Shown: in pieces, positions 9,211 to 18,700 of the stretch | How the letters are laid out: every line of letters begins with the position of its first letter | Numbering within the stretch: position 1 is the first letter of the stretch | Origin: Hymenoscyphus infarciens | Taxonomy: Eukaryota > Ascomycota > Leotiomycetes > Helotiales > Helotiaceae | Length of the DNA: 64,000 bases | Assembly (NCBI GenBank): GCA_001414345.1 | Contig: LLCB01000005.1 | Location: forward strand, 124,001-188,000 | Direction: 5' to 3' | Position numbers and translations under genes: made by a program | Notes under the pieces: model-generated | Told to the model about the DNA's origin: nothing | Databases searched by the model: none | Seen by the model: only the letters and a program-made list of their open reading frames with translations

Positions 9211-11705
9211 TCATGTCCAATAATGCCTTTCCCCCTCAAGCATCCCCTGCACCTCACCTCCCTTCTTCCCCACAACAATTTTTCCCAAACCCCTCTTCAA
9301 GAACCTCCCATCCTTCACATCTCCCACAACCCCCCCATTGTCACGATCCCAAACAATCTTGCCCCTTAATACCGTCAATCGTGGCCAATTCTTAACCCTC
9401 ATTCCCTCATACGGTGTATAATCAACAACGTGATGTAAATTCTTCTGTTCAATCTCAATTTCCCCTTCCACCTCCGACTCGGGATACCAAATCACAAGAT
9501 CCGCATCATAGCCCGGTGCGATATTCCCCTTGACACCTTCCAACCCATAAAGCTTCGCTGGGTCGGAGGAGGTAAGTTGTACGAAACGTTGAAGAGTGAG
9601 TCTCGAGTCCGGTAACGAACCCGCATAACTGAAAAGTAACGGGATTCTAGTTTCCACGCCCGGAACACCATTAGGAATATCTTTGTACCTCATAATCCCA
9701 TCCTTCAACCCCAATTTCTTGCCACCAGGATGATCATAAGTACTAGGTGCATGATCAGAGCTGAAAGTTGTAAAAGTCCCATTGGCAATTCCTCTCCACA
9801 TTGCTTCAAGATCCTTGGGATCGTGTCGTAATGGGGGACTACAGACACATTTTGCACCCGAGAATTGGTCTTTTTCTCCGCCCTTTAATCGCTCACTTAG
9901 GAGGAAAAGGTATTGTGGACAGGTCTCTGCGTGGATTGGGAGCATTCGCGTTTGTGCTTTTCGGACGTGCTTCATTGCGATTTCGGAACTCATGTGGACG
10001 ATTAGAATTGGGGTTGATGTGAGCTCTGCTAGCGAAATGATGCGATAAGTTGCTTCGTTCTCCGCAATCTGAGGTCGAGAGATGGCGTGGAAGTATGGAG
10101 CTGTGTGGCCATTTGCTTCGAGGCGATCGGTAATGAGAGAGATGATGTCGCTGTTTTCGGCGTGGACCATTGTCGTGAATCCCAGCTCTCTAGCCGACAT
10201 GAGAACGTTGAGAAGCTCAGAGTCTCCCAGTTTGAGAGGCTCGTAGGTCATGTAAAGTTTAACACTTGTGATACCTTGTTGAATCAGAAGTGGCATTTCG
10301 GTGCTCATGATATTGGTTGTTGGGTTGGAGAGAATGAGATGGAACCCGTAATCGCAATAACTTTGCTCTGTAGCTCGAGTGTGGTAGTCTTTGATACATG
10401 GTAAGACGCTATCTTCGGACTTGAGTTGTGATGCAAAAGCCAATACGGTTGTAGTTCCTCCAGCAATCGCACTTCGAGAACCGGTTGTGAAATTGTCACC
10501 TGTTGGACTGTTGTCTTGGGCGAAGTGAACATGTGAGTCGACTCCACCCGGTGTGACAACGCCTCCTCTGGCGTCAATTATCCGTGTGTTTGGAAATCTA
10601 GGAAGAGATGTTCCTAGACATGATATTTTGCCATCTTTAACACCGATTTCAACCCCTGGTGAAAGAGTTTCTCCGGCTGTGACCTACATTTAGTAAGCAT
10701 ATGGACAGAAAATTGTGAAAAATACAATTGATAGATTCGGGGTGGAATGATTGGACAGATTTATCAAAACATGTCGGTTCACAGGTTCAATAATGCCTGA
10801 TTGAATACACAAAAGGTTCACTCGAGTCTTTGGATTCGGGAAATAGAACTCCACAACTGAACATCGGTGAAATCCCGGAATGACTTCATCAACGCACTGA
10901 ATGAAAACTCCAAACATGAACTTTAACTACTCGGGAGCACCAGAAACAGGGCGCAATTCAAGCAAACTTCCGTAACCACGTAAGATTTCGGCAAAAAGCA
11001 AAACATACAACAGCAGGTATTCGCTGGTGGTCACCCACCCAACTACTAATCTGCCGATCTGAAGCTTGTGGATGGCAGAGCGGACGGGATGCCCAATTCT
11101 CCTCAGTCTATGGTCGTATGTGGCAGGATTGTACTTGATTGCACACTTGTACGAAGTTCAAGGTCCCGCTCCACCTGTCCAAATTCTATTGCTACACCTC
11201 ATGAAGGCCTCTTGATCTTTTGAATGCCTGTATGAAGAACGCTAAATATGAAGTTCCATGTAGAAAAGAACGATCTGAAAGGAATCCAAAAGAGGGTGGT
11301 TAGAAGAAAAAGAAGGCACTGATTCGTGGTCATCCAGTTCCCTCATTTTCTCAGCACCAAGCCACCAATTGGAAGCTTCAAATACTCTTGCATATAAAAG
11401 ATAATGCTAGCAGTAATGAGACGTGGGAGAACTTGAGTTCCAAATCATCGCACATAATAATCGTTGAATGTGCAAAAGGAAAGAGGCCCGATTTGAGGCC
11501 GACTTGAACGAGAGGATAAGAGGTGCATTGGAAGCATCAAAGCAAACATGTGCAAGACTGTTAAGGTAAAATGTAGCAAACAATGACGTATCAAGACACA
11601 TGAAGAAGTCCTACAAACAAACGCGAAAAAGAAAGTAATACATACCACAATGCCATTGGTCACCACCACATCAAACCCAATATTCCCTTGCAAATCACCC
11701 ATCAT
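9211..11705 (-). CDS. Hydantoinase / dihydropyrimidinase (D-hydantoinase type)
   Basis: Exons 11646-11705 and 9211-10683 encode 510 residues, normal for the family. It belongs to the amidohydrolase superfamily and opens 5-substituted hydantoins, or dihydropyrimidines, to N-carbamoyl amino acids. All metal ligands are visible: His71 and His73 (GGVDSHVHF), carbamylated Lys162 (SVKLYMTY), His194 (VHAENSD), His250 (IVHMSSE) and Asp330 (SSDHAPS). The substrate-side Tyr167 is also present. The lack of an allantoinase-like HFNEPGR motif argues against allantoinase. The 962-bp intron is very long for this genome and holds a 5S rRNA gene. The start MMGDLQ fits family length; an upstream in-frame ATG at 11816 would add 37 residues. 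It is divergent from the carbamoylase gene and probably cytosolic. Confidence 0.9.
10993..10997 (-). terminator. Pol III terminator of the nested 5S gene
   Basis: T5 on the minus strand lies 5 nt past the 5S 3' end, preceded by a T3 run directly after the gene. This would stop RNA polymerase III inside the hydantoinase intron. Confidence 0.6.
11003..11121 (-). rRNA. 5S ribosomal RNA gene, inside an intron
   Basis: The 119-nt sequence begins ACATACGACCATAG and ends GTTGTATGT, so helix I pairs. It keeps the strongly conserved loops GGGCATCCCGTCCGCTC and TTAGTAGTTGGGTGGGTGAC, with CACCAGCGAATACC after them. These include the internal control region for TFIIIA/Pol III. Dispersed single 5S genes are normal in filamentous ascomycetes. 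This one lies in sense orientation within the hydantoinase intron. The middle part (about 45-75) differs from the forms I remember, so a variant or a decaying copy cannot be excluded. Confidence 0.88.
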
Positions 11706-12620
11706 GTATCCGATCCGTGTCGGAGTTGTTGCGATTGATGCTGAGATAAGTTGAGAAGAATCCTTAGCAAAAGTCGATTCCGCCCTCGGGTGCATGAAGA
11801 AGACGACCTGCATCAAACAATCAGATTACCCACAGCTCTCACAAGATAAACCCAAACAATCCATCCACTAACACCCCTCTCCCCATCACCACCAAAACCT
11901 TCCCCTCGTCCCCTCCTCCCCGGCCAGCCCTATCCCCAACCCCATTATTTATTCCCTACCGATAGCTTGCCCTCATCGTGGATTTAACATTTGCCGGGAA
12001 TAACCACCAGCCATCCCTCCCCATCGCCACGAACCATTCAATTCCATCCCGATATGGAAATCTCACGAGCAGATATGCAAGCACTCCCACCTCTGTATCA
12101 CGAATCCTCAAAAGCAGCACCCCACTGCCTTCCGTTCCACAAAAATAGACCACGGCCGAGAACGCCCGTAGCCGAGCTGGTGGTACGAGCCAAGTAAATG
12201 AAATTGGGGAATCGTTGGCCGTCGGGAAAGCAGGGGGTGAGACCTGGTTTGGGTGAACATTGGTTCGGCTATATTTGGGGGTTTATGCAAGGCGATAAGA
12301 GCTTGAGGAGGGGGAGGAGGGGGAGGAGGGGTTGGTTGTCAAGGGCGAGTGGGCGATGATGGACGAGGACTTGGGTGCAGGCGGAGGGGAGAGATGTGAA
12401 TCTTGAGCCCGTGTATGATGGTGATCGATATGATCGCCCGGGTTTGGGATTGTGGTGTTGTGTATGAGGTTGCTGAAGTGGGATGGAAATTCCAAGGGAG
12501 ACGTTGACAAAACTCAATTGACTTGCCATCGTCACTTTCCACCTTCCACTGCTTCCTCAATCAAGCTCCGAATTTCTAGGCTACATCTTGAGCAAAAGTA
12601 CAATCTAGAAGTCTACCAAG
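11706..12620. promoter_or_regulatory. Divergent promoter shared by hydantoinase and carbamoylase genes
   Basis: A 915-bp region between the two divergently read enzyme genes. It holds three HGATAR sequences that could bind AreA-type nitrogen GATA factors: AGATAA at 11844, CGATAG at 11960 and CGATAA at 12293. About this many are expected by chance, so this is weak. The open frames in this region are Pro/Ser-rich artefacts of pyrimidine tracts. Confidence 0.5.
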
Positions 12621-13778
12621 ATGCCACGCATCCTGAAGCTCGCGGCGGCCCAAATGGGACCCGTCCATCTAACCTCAAAACGAGAAGAAACCATCTCCCG
12701 AATGATAGCTCTCCTCCAACAAGCCTCAACCCTCGGTGCCCGTAAGCAACACCCCCCTTCCTCCCCTTCTAAAATCTCAAAAACATATACTAAACCCTAC
12801 CAGAACTCGTCCTCTTCCCAGAAACATCCCTAACAACCTTCTTCCCCCGTCACCTAATAACAGACCCCGTCCTCCTAGCCTCCTACTACGAAGAAAACGA
12901 CGATCTCCCCAACTCCCCCAACACAAAAGCGCTCTTTGACGAGGCGAAAAAATTGGGAATCGATATCTCCATAGGTTTCGCGGAAAAGACAAAAGAAGGA
13001 AAGACATTTAATACAAGTATATATTTCTCCGCCTCGACCTCCACCGTCATCGCGAAATACCGGAAAATCCATCTCCCCGGAACCGTAGAGCCCTTCCCTA
13101 ACCCAGATGCCGTGAACCAGCTCGAGAAACGGTATTTTAGTATCGGAGATTTAGGGTTCAAAGCTTTCCGCACTCCAGATTTGATTCCTGATGCTGTGAA
13201 GAAAGGAGCGGAGGGCGAGACGGAAGGAAAGGGTGATCCGATAATGGGAATGATGATTTGTAATGATAGAAGATGGCCAGAGGGGTGGAGATGTTATGGG
13301 TTGCAGGGCGTTGAGGTGGTGCTTTGTGGGTATAATACTGCGGGTTTCGCACCGGATCTTTGGGGGACGAGGAAACCTATGACTCCGAAGGAGGCGGATG
13401 AGGATGCTGTTTTCCATCATAAACTCGTAAGTTCTCCCCCTTCCCCTCTTCATCCCTCTTGCACAAACTAATGTGCGATCGCTATAGGTAATGCAATCCA
13501 ACTCCTACATGAACTCCTGCTTCTCGGTCTCCGCAGCGAAAGCTGGACTTGAAGATGGAAAATACGATTTAATTGGAGGAAGTTGTATCACTTCGCCTGA
13601 AGGCCATGTGTTAGCCGAAGCTAAGACGAGGGATGATGAGATTGTGTTTGCGGAGATTGATTTGGAGGATTGTAGACAGGGGAAGGAGAAGACTTTTGAT
13701 TTCAAGAGACATAGACGGACAGAGATGTATGGGCTTATTACGGAGAGGACAGGGGTTGAGGAGGTTGAGCTTTTGTAG
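12621..13778 (+). CDS. N-carbamoyl-D-amino-acid hydrolase (nitrilase superfamily)
   Basis: Exons 12621-12741, 12804-13426 and 13488-13778 give 344 residues. The nitrilase-fold catalytic triad is Glu47 (LVLFPE), Lys128 (KYRKIHLPG) and Cys192 (MICNDRRWPE). The NDRRWPE motif after the cysteine, GYNTAGFAPD, the HHKLVMQSNSYMN segment and the C-terminal FKRHRRTEMYGLI match bacterial D-carbamoylases rather than beta-ureidopropionases. The reaction is N-carbamoyl-D-amino acid + water to D-amino acid, ammonia and CO2, probably in the cytosol. A Gly/Glu/Lys-rich insertion of about 15-20 residues (about 170-185) sits just before the cysteine, compared with the bacterial enzyme of about 304 residues. It lies divergent to the hydantoinase gene and convergent with the racemase gene. 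Confidence 0.9.
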
Positions 13779-13838
13779 TTATTGAACTCGCGGATATATA
13801 GACTCAAAATCTTGCTAAAGTTTCAATTGATTGAATCA

Positions 13839-13901
13839 AGAAAAAGAAAAAAGGAAAAGAAAAAGAAAAAGAAAAAGAAAAAGAAAAAGAAAAAGAAAAA
13901 G
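13839..13901 (+). repeat. AAAAAG microsatellite in a 540-bp intergenic gap
   Basis: About ten imperfect AAAAAG units follow the 3' end of the carbamoylase gene. The rest of the 13779-14318 gap between the convergent carbamoylase and racemase genes shows nothing recognisable. Confidence 0.9.
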
Positions 13902-14318
13902 GGACTCGAGAGCTTAAAGAAACTTGCTCTACAGGTATACGGAAACTGAACACAAGTGTGAGTGAATAACTCTCAACTTTTTGTGATAGTCACCATTCGT
14001 CGTACACCACTTGATCAAATAAAATTAAACGAAAAGAGAAGAGTAATGAAATCAAAAAATAGAAATTACATGAAGACTGGAGTAGTCCTGAACTCCTTCT
14101 TCTAACATACCCTGATGCATGCTCGACTTGTTAAATTGTCCCAAACTTCGATATGGATTTTACTCACGTATGACACGATCTCTTACATGCAGGTTCCGAA
14201 CATTGATAACTGAATTTGAAATTGAGCCTCATGGTTAAATAAGCAAAGAAGTAAAGTAAAGCCCCGTAGGACGCATTGAACTCCCAGAAATGCAACAAAC
14301 TAAAACCCCCGAAGCCAC

Positions 14319-15113
14319 TCACAACCAATCCTGTCCTCTCGCCTCCCTCCCAGTCTTCGAGCTCCTATAAATTCCCCCCTTCGCAGTAACATGTCCCTCC
14401 CTAACCAATCCAATCAAAATCTGCACCCCAACCCCAACGCCATCAATAACCTGCGCAACCGCCTCCTTAGCCCCAACCGCCTCCTCACATCGAATCTTCA
14501 TCTCTGTCATCCCCGCACATCCAAGAGCAATACAATCCGCCCCTTTGCCTTGAACCAATCTCTTCGCCGCCTCACCCACAAGTCCTAGAACTTTATTCCT
14601 ATCCAACCTCTCAAGTTCCAAGACCCCCAGATTCGTAGTCTCACAGCCAACACTATACCCTTCAAACCCATACATACGAATAGCATCTTCATGCATAACC
14701 TTACTTCGTCCTCCCGTCGCAACAACGCCCAGTCGTCCCCCAAGCATTCTCGCAGCATAAAGTGAGGCTTCCATGATGCCAATTACCGGGCCGGAAAGTT
14801 CTTCTCGGAGGGCGTTGATGAGAGGGTGAGCGCTGAAGCAGGCGACGAGGAAGGCATCGTATTTTGCGGCCATGGGGACAACGCCTCGGATCGCTGCTGC
14901 GGCAGAGAGGACGCCGTCGAGGTGGCCTTCGATTGCTGAGGGGGTGGGGTGCGGGGAGGTGAAGCCTGTTACTGTGCAGTAGGGGGGGAGGGTTGGTTCG
15001 AGGGAGCGGAGACAGGCTTCTGTCATTGAGGTGGTACCGTTGGGGTTTATGAGGAGGATGTTGATGGGACGGGTTGAGGAGCCGGTTACTGAGAGGAGGG
15101 GTGATTCGGCCAT
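14319..15113 (-). CDS. Hydantoin racemase (Asp/Glu/hydantoin racemase family, Dcg1-like)
   Basis: One exon of 264 residues from MAESPLL; an upstream in-frame ATG (15176) would add 21 residues without family support. The two-cysteine racemase active site is present: Cys92 in LVACFSAHP and Cys199 in IALGCAGM. The INPNGTTSM loop at about 22-30 and the GIMEAS segment are also typical. Bacterial members (HyuA/HyuE) racemise 5-monosubstituted hydantoins. The yeast relative Dcg1 lies in the allantoin (DAL) cluster, so allantoin racemisation is an alternative. Its location beside a hydantoinase and a D-carbamoylase favours hydantoins. It is read divergently from the Zn2Cys6 regulator. Confidence 0.88.
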   Translation of the reverse strand: MAESPLLSVTGSSTRPINILLINPNGTTSMTEACLRSLEPTLPPYCTVTGFTSPHPTPSAIEGHLDGVLSAAAAIRGVVPMAAKYDAFLVACFSAHPLINALREELSGPVIGIMEASLYAARMLGGRLGVVATGGRSKVMHEDAIRMYGFEGYSVGCETTNLGVLELERLDRNKVLGLVGEAAKRLVQGKGADCIALGCAGMTEMKIRCEEAVGAKEAVAQVIDGVGVGVQILIGLVREGHVTAKGGIYRSSKTGREARGQDWL

Positions 15114-16304
15114 TGTGAGGATGAATGAGATCAAATGAGAGAGTGTTGAAATGAGAAAGTGAGATGAGAGCTTCAAGTGTGATTATGAATAGCTTCTTGG
15201 TTCTTAGCTGGTGGAAGGAAGGGTAAAGGTGAGAAAGTATAAGGGTGACCGAATGGTTTGAGGGAATGAAGTAAAGCAGAAGGGAATTCAAGAGACAAAT
15301 AGCTATTGTCTTAGGAAAAAGGAAAAACAATAGAGAAATGAGATGGCCATCAAAAGAAGCTGAGTCTGAGACTGCCCGTCAGGAATTGATGGGAATTTTA
15401 CAAATCCAAGGTTGACTTCAACCAATAGTGAGAGGGAGATACCGCCTCTCTGTTTGCCACAACTGCTCTCCCCCCCCTTCAGAAGCAAAAGTGGAAATCG
15501 CAAAAGCAAACAAAACACCTTGATGTGATCACTGATCAGCAATTCAGTGCCCAGGCACGCCTTCCAGCCTCTAGCGCCTCATTACCAACGATATTCTCAC
15601 GATGTAGGCAGCCATCGCCATCGCCATGAGCTGAGGAGACAGCAGTGCAGCTCCCTCGCTCGAGATAGCTCGATAGCTTCGTCGGGCAAAGACTTGGCCG
15701 TCGTTGATGACCATGTCCATGACCATGACCATGAACCGTTTCACCCCGCAAACTGCACCTGGCGCAACTCGCGCGTGTTTTTCTCTTCCCGTCGGCCTGG
15801 TCTTGGTCTCCTTTTCCCTCGAGTTGAGACTTGAAAGTGCGCTTGCGACGTCCGTCCGCCGAAGCATCTCACACGTTTTGTCCTTGTTGCTTCAGAGTTG
15901 GGGGAAGCGAAGCGAAGCGATTCGGTTACAGTGGTTACTCCATCTCTCCCTCAATCCACAGACCTCCCTCGCCCTCCTTTACCTCAACCACCCAAGGAAG
16001 CCCCGAGCGAGAGCGAGAGCGAGACCCCATAACCTCAGCGATAGCGATAAGGGATTGGCTGCTTTTTCTGCCTGCGAGCGTCCCTCCAGAGTGTTGTTCC
16101 CTACAGTGCAGTCAGTGCCTTGCCTTGCCTACGGTACGGTCCCAAGGTAGTGTAAGTGTAGTGAGGTACAGCACTCGCTCTTTCTCCTGAGTCCTGAGGT
16201 GACCGGCCTGAGCCCGACAGCTGCAGCCTGAGATCTCAGGCCGTACTTCTGTCCCGGTGCTTGAGGAGAGGAGGCCCTATCCTATCCTATCCTATCCTAT
16301 CTCG
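15114..16304. promoter_or_regulatory. Divergent promoter of racemase and Zn2Cys6 regulator
   Basis: A 1.2-kb region rich in simple motifs: CATGAC-type repeats near 15705-15735, GAGAGC repeats near 15998-16020 and four to five CCTAT units at about 16275-16299, directly before the regulator's ATG. The overlapping open frames are low-complexity and not credible genes. It probably includes a long 5' leader. Confidence 0.5.
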
Positions 16305-18700
16305 ATGGATTCACAAACCCATCAACACCACGCGCATGCGCATCAGCTCCCACAACACGCCCATCAACACCCTCATTCCCACAATTACGCTCTCCCCTCC
16401 CTCTCCCCCACCGACTTCTTCAATGGCCTCGAGCTGGCCACCCCGACCTCCACCTCCACCACCACCACCACCACCTCTGTCCAGCCGGGCCCTCGTCTCT
16501 ACAAGTCGCGGAAGTATAGGCCGTGCGACTTTTGTCGCGCAAGACAAGTCGCATGCAAGATAAACCTCTCCCCGCCATGCCAACTGTGTTCCTCACATGG
16601 CCGTGAGTGTACCTTTGTGGAACGGCCAAAGAAGAAGAGGAGGCCAAATGCTGTCAACGGCGAGGCAAGCGGGTCAGCTCCAGCAGGACAAGGTAGAACA
16701 ATCCATCTTTCATGCCGACGAGAAGAATTGGATGCATCTGACTAACACACCATCACCCAGCTCCCTTGCAGAATTTCGATGTCACCACGAACCAATTGAG
16801 CCCAGGCTTTATTGCCCAGTATAGCCATGAGAGTTCGTTCAATGGGTTGAATGGGGAGAATGGGCTCGAGCAACAATCCTCCCCGAACCAGCTACAGCAG
16901 TTACAAGATGGATCGCCGTTGTACAACATGGACCCCAATCTATACATGATGCCAGGCGGCGTACGAGTTCGTCCGCTGGACTCGCAGTTGACGAGGTCGG
17001 CACGATTTATAGGGGAAACGGGAGAATCGAACCCATACCTGCTACGCCATTATCCTTATGATGATAACGATGAGTGTACAATATCAAAGTTGACCTACCG
17101 ACGGATCAAGAGCAACTCGAGTCAACACGGGATGCAAGATGAAAAGGGAGAACCCCCAGTGGTGTTCATGCTAGCCGACGACAGTCTCGCTCAAAAGGGC
17201 GAACCTCGAGTCGAAGACGAAGTGCTGGCAAAAATCCGTTCAGACATCGCAGCAATATTTACTGAAAATGAGGCTCTGCGACTGATTGGACTGTTTAATC
17301 GTTTTGTATACCCCTATTTTCCTATCATTTGTAAAAGCGAGATATGTCCCAATGGAGTACTGTCTCCTTCGGTACTCCAAGAACTGCCACTATCTTTACT
17401 TTCAGCTATATACGCCACGGCTTTACCATTTATGTTATATGATGATCTTCTTGCCACGACCATTGTTCATAATCCTCCTCCAGCACATCGACTTTTTCGA
17501 ATTGCTTGGATTTCTGTTACCCAGGAACTACATACCCCACGACTTGCTACATTACAAGCTTGTCTTTTATTACTGCAGCGAGCTCCCACGAACCGATTTA
17601 CGACTGACACACCATGGAAGACGAGTTTGGTAGGGTGGACAGTTAGTCTTGCTCAAACCCTTGGACTTACCAGAGAGTGCAGTGATTGGTCGAGTTTACC
17701 AGCATGGGAAATCTCTCTCCGGAGGAGACTCTGGTTTGGAGTTTTCGTCATGGACAAATGGGCATCACTAGGAGCAGGGATGCCAAGTCACATCCGAGTA
17801 GACGATGTTGACGTTTTACCACTTACTGATAACGACCTTGAAGGACCATCAATTGACCCGAACCAAAATGCTATACCCGGCTTCCTGGAGCCGGAAGCAG
17901 ACATCACCCATTTCCGACTGTTATCCGAACTCACCACGATATTGAGCGATATCATGGATTCATATTATTCTCTTCGTGCTACGCAACGGACTTCTAAGGA
18001 CTTCCAGGCTTCGATCCATATTGCGCGTGATTTGCGGCAGCGATTGAAGAATTGGAATGATTCTTTACCTCCTTCTTTGGCCATTCGACAGCCTGAAAGA
18101 AATGACTCTTTGGGTTCGGCGAGGTTGAGTGGGAATCCTTCGCTTTCACTGGCGTATATCGTTACGCAGATGACACTTTTCCGTGCCCTCTTACGACCAC
18201 TTGAAAATCTGAGTGCCGAGGAGGTCTCCGGAGGTGGAGAAGCTGTTAGAGCTGTACGACAAGGTGCTAAGCAATGTGCGAAGGATGTTGTGGAATTTGT
18301 GGAGCATCTTGGTCGCGGGGCGTTGGATGCATTTTGGCATTCTTGTAATTTTTCCTTCCCTTGCCCCATTTCCCCCTCTCTTCCCTCCACTTCCTCGCTA
18401 ATATACCCCCTTCCACTACTAACATTTGATCAAGGGTCCCGCGCCAACTTTGCAATCGCCTCCTCATTCCTCATGCAACTCCACATCGTCTTCGAACACG
18501 ACCCTGAATCGAATGAGGTCAAAGACCTAGTCGCGAGATGGAGGTGGGCTATGCGGATTGGGAGTGGGAATACGGGGAACGGGTTGATGTCGCTGGGCTT
18601 GCTGAGGCTGGATGGGATGATGCTTGCTGAGAATGGGAGTTCGGGGCAAGGGCAAGGACAGGCTGGTGGTGGTGGACAGAGTGGTGGGGGGAGTGGATGA
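16305..18700 (+). CDS. Zn2Cys6 transcription factor with fungal-specific MHR domain
   Basis: Exons 16305-16692, 16761-18344 and 18435-18700 give 745 residues. The N-terminus is His/Gln-rich, then Thr-rich. The binuclear zinc cluster has cysteines at 74, 77, 84, 92, 95 and 102, followed by the basic stretch RPKKKRRP. The central region (about 230-500) carries the fungal transcription factor middle-homology region, with RLFRIAWISVTQELHTPRLA and RRLWFGVFVMDKW. The second intron (90 bp) is a multiple of three and also reads open; splicing it restores FWHSWSRANFAIA, usual in this family. The C-terminus is Gly/Gln/Ser-rich. It acts in the nucleus, and its place beside the racemase makes it a candidate regulator of the hydantoin genes, which is inference. 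Confidence 0.88.

Noticed and set aside
9211..11705. Allantoinase assignment
   Set aside because: The HxH segment and following residues fit hydantoinase/dihydropyrimidinase, not the allantoinase HFNEPGR pattern.
11407..11816. Long continuation of the hydantoinase first exon
   Set aside because: Reading past the GTATGT donor gives sequence unlike the family; the splice to VTAGETL is supported by homology.
12269..12560. Overlapping Pro/Ser/His-rich frames in the divergent promoter
   Set aside because: Produced by a GGAGGAGGGGG microsatellite; no ATG context or domain support.
14701..15330. 209-codon open frame antisense-strand companion of the racemase
   Set aside because: It is a shifted frame over the racemase coding sequence; its Pro/Arg/His-rich composition is typical of a shadow frame.
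16311..16583. Gly-rich frame opposite the regulator's N-terminus
   Set aside because: Poly-Gly arises from the antisense of the ACC-rich Thr tract; the sense frame has the zinc cluster.
18345..18434. In-frame reading through intron 2 of the Zn2Cys6 gene
   Set aside because: The 90-bp segment is open, but is pyrimidine-rich with GTAATT...CAAG ends, and removal restores the conserved FWHSWSRANFA.
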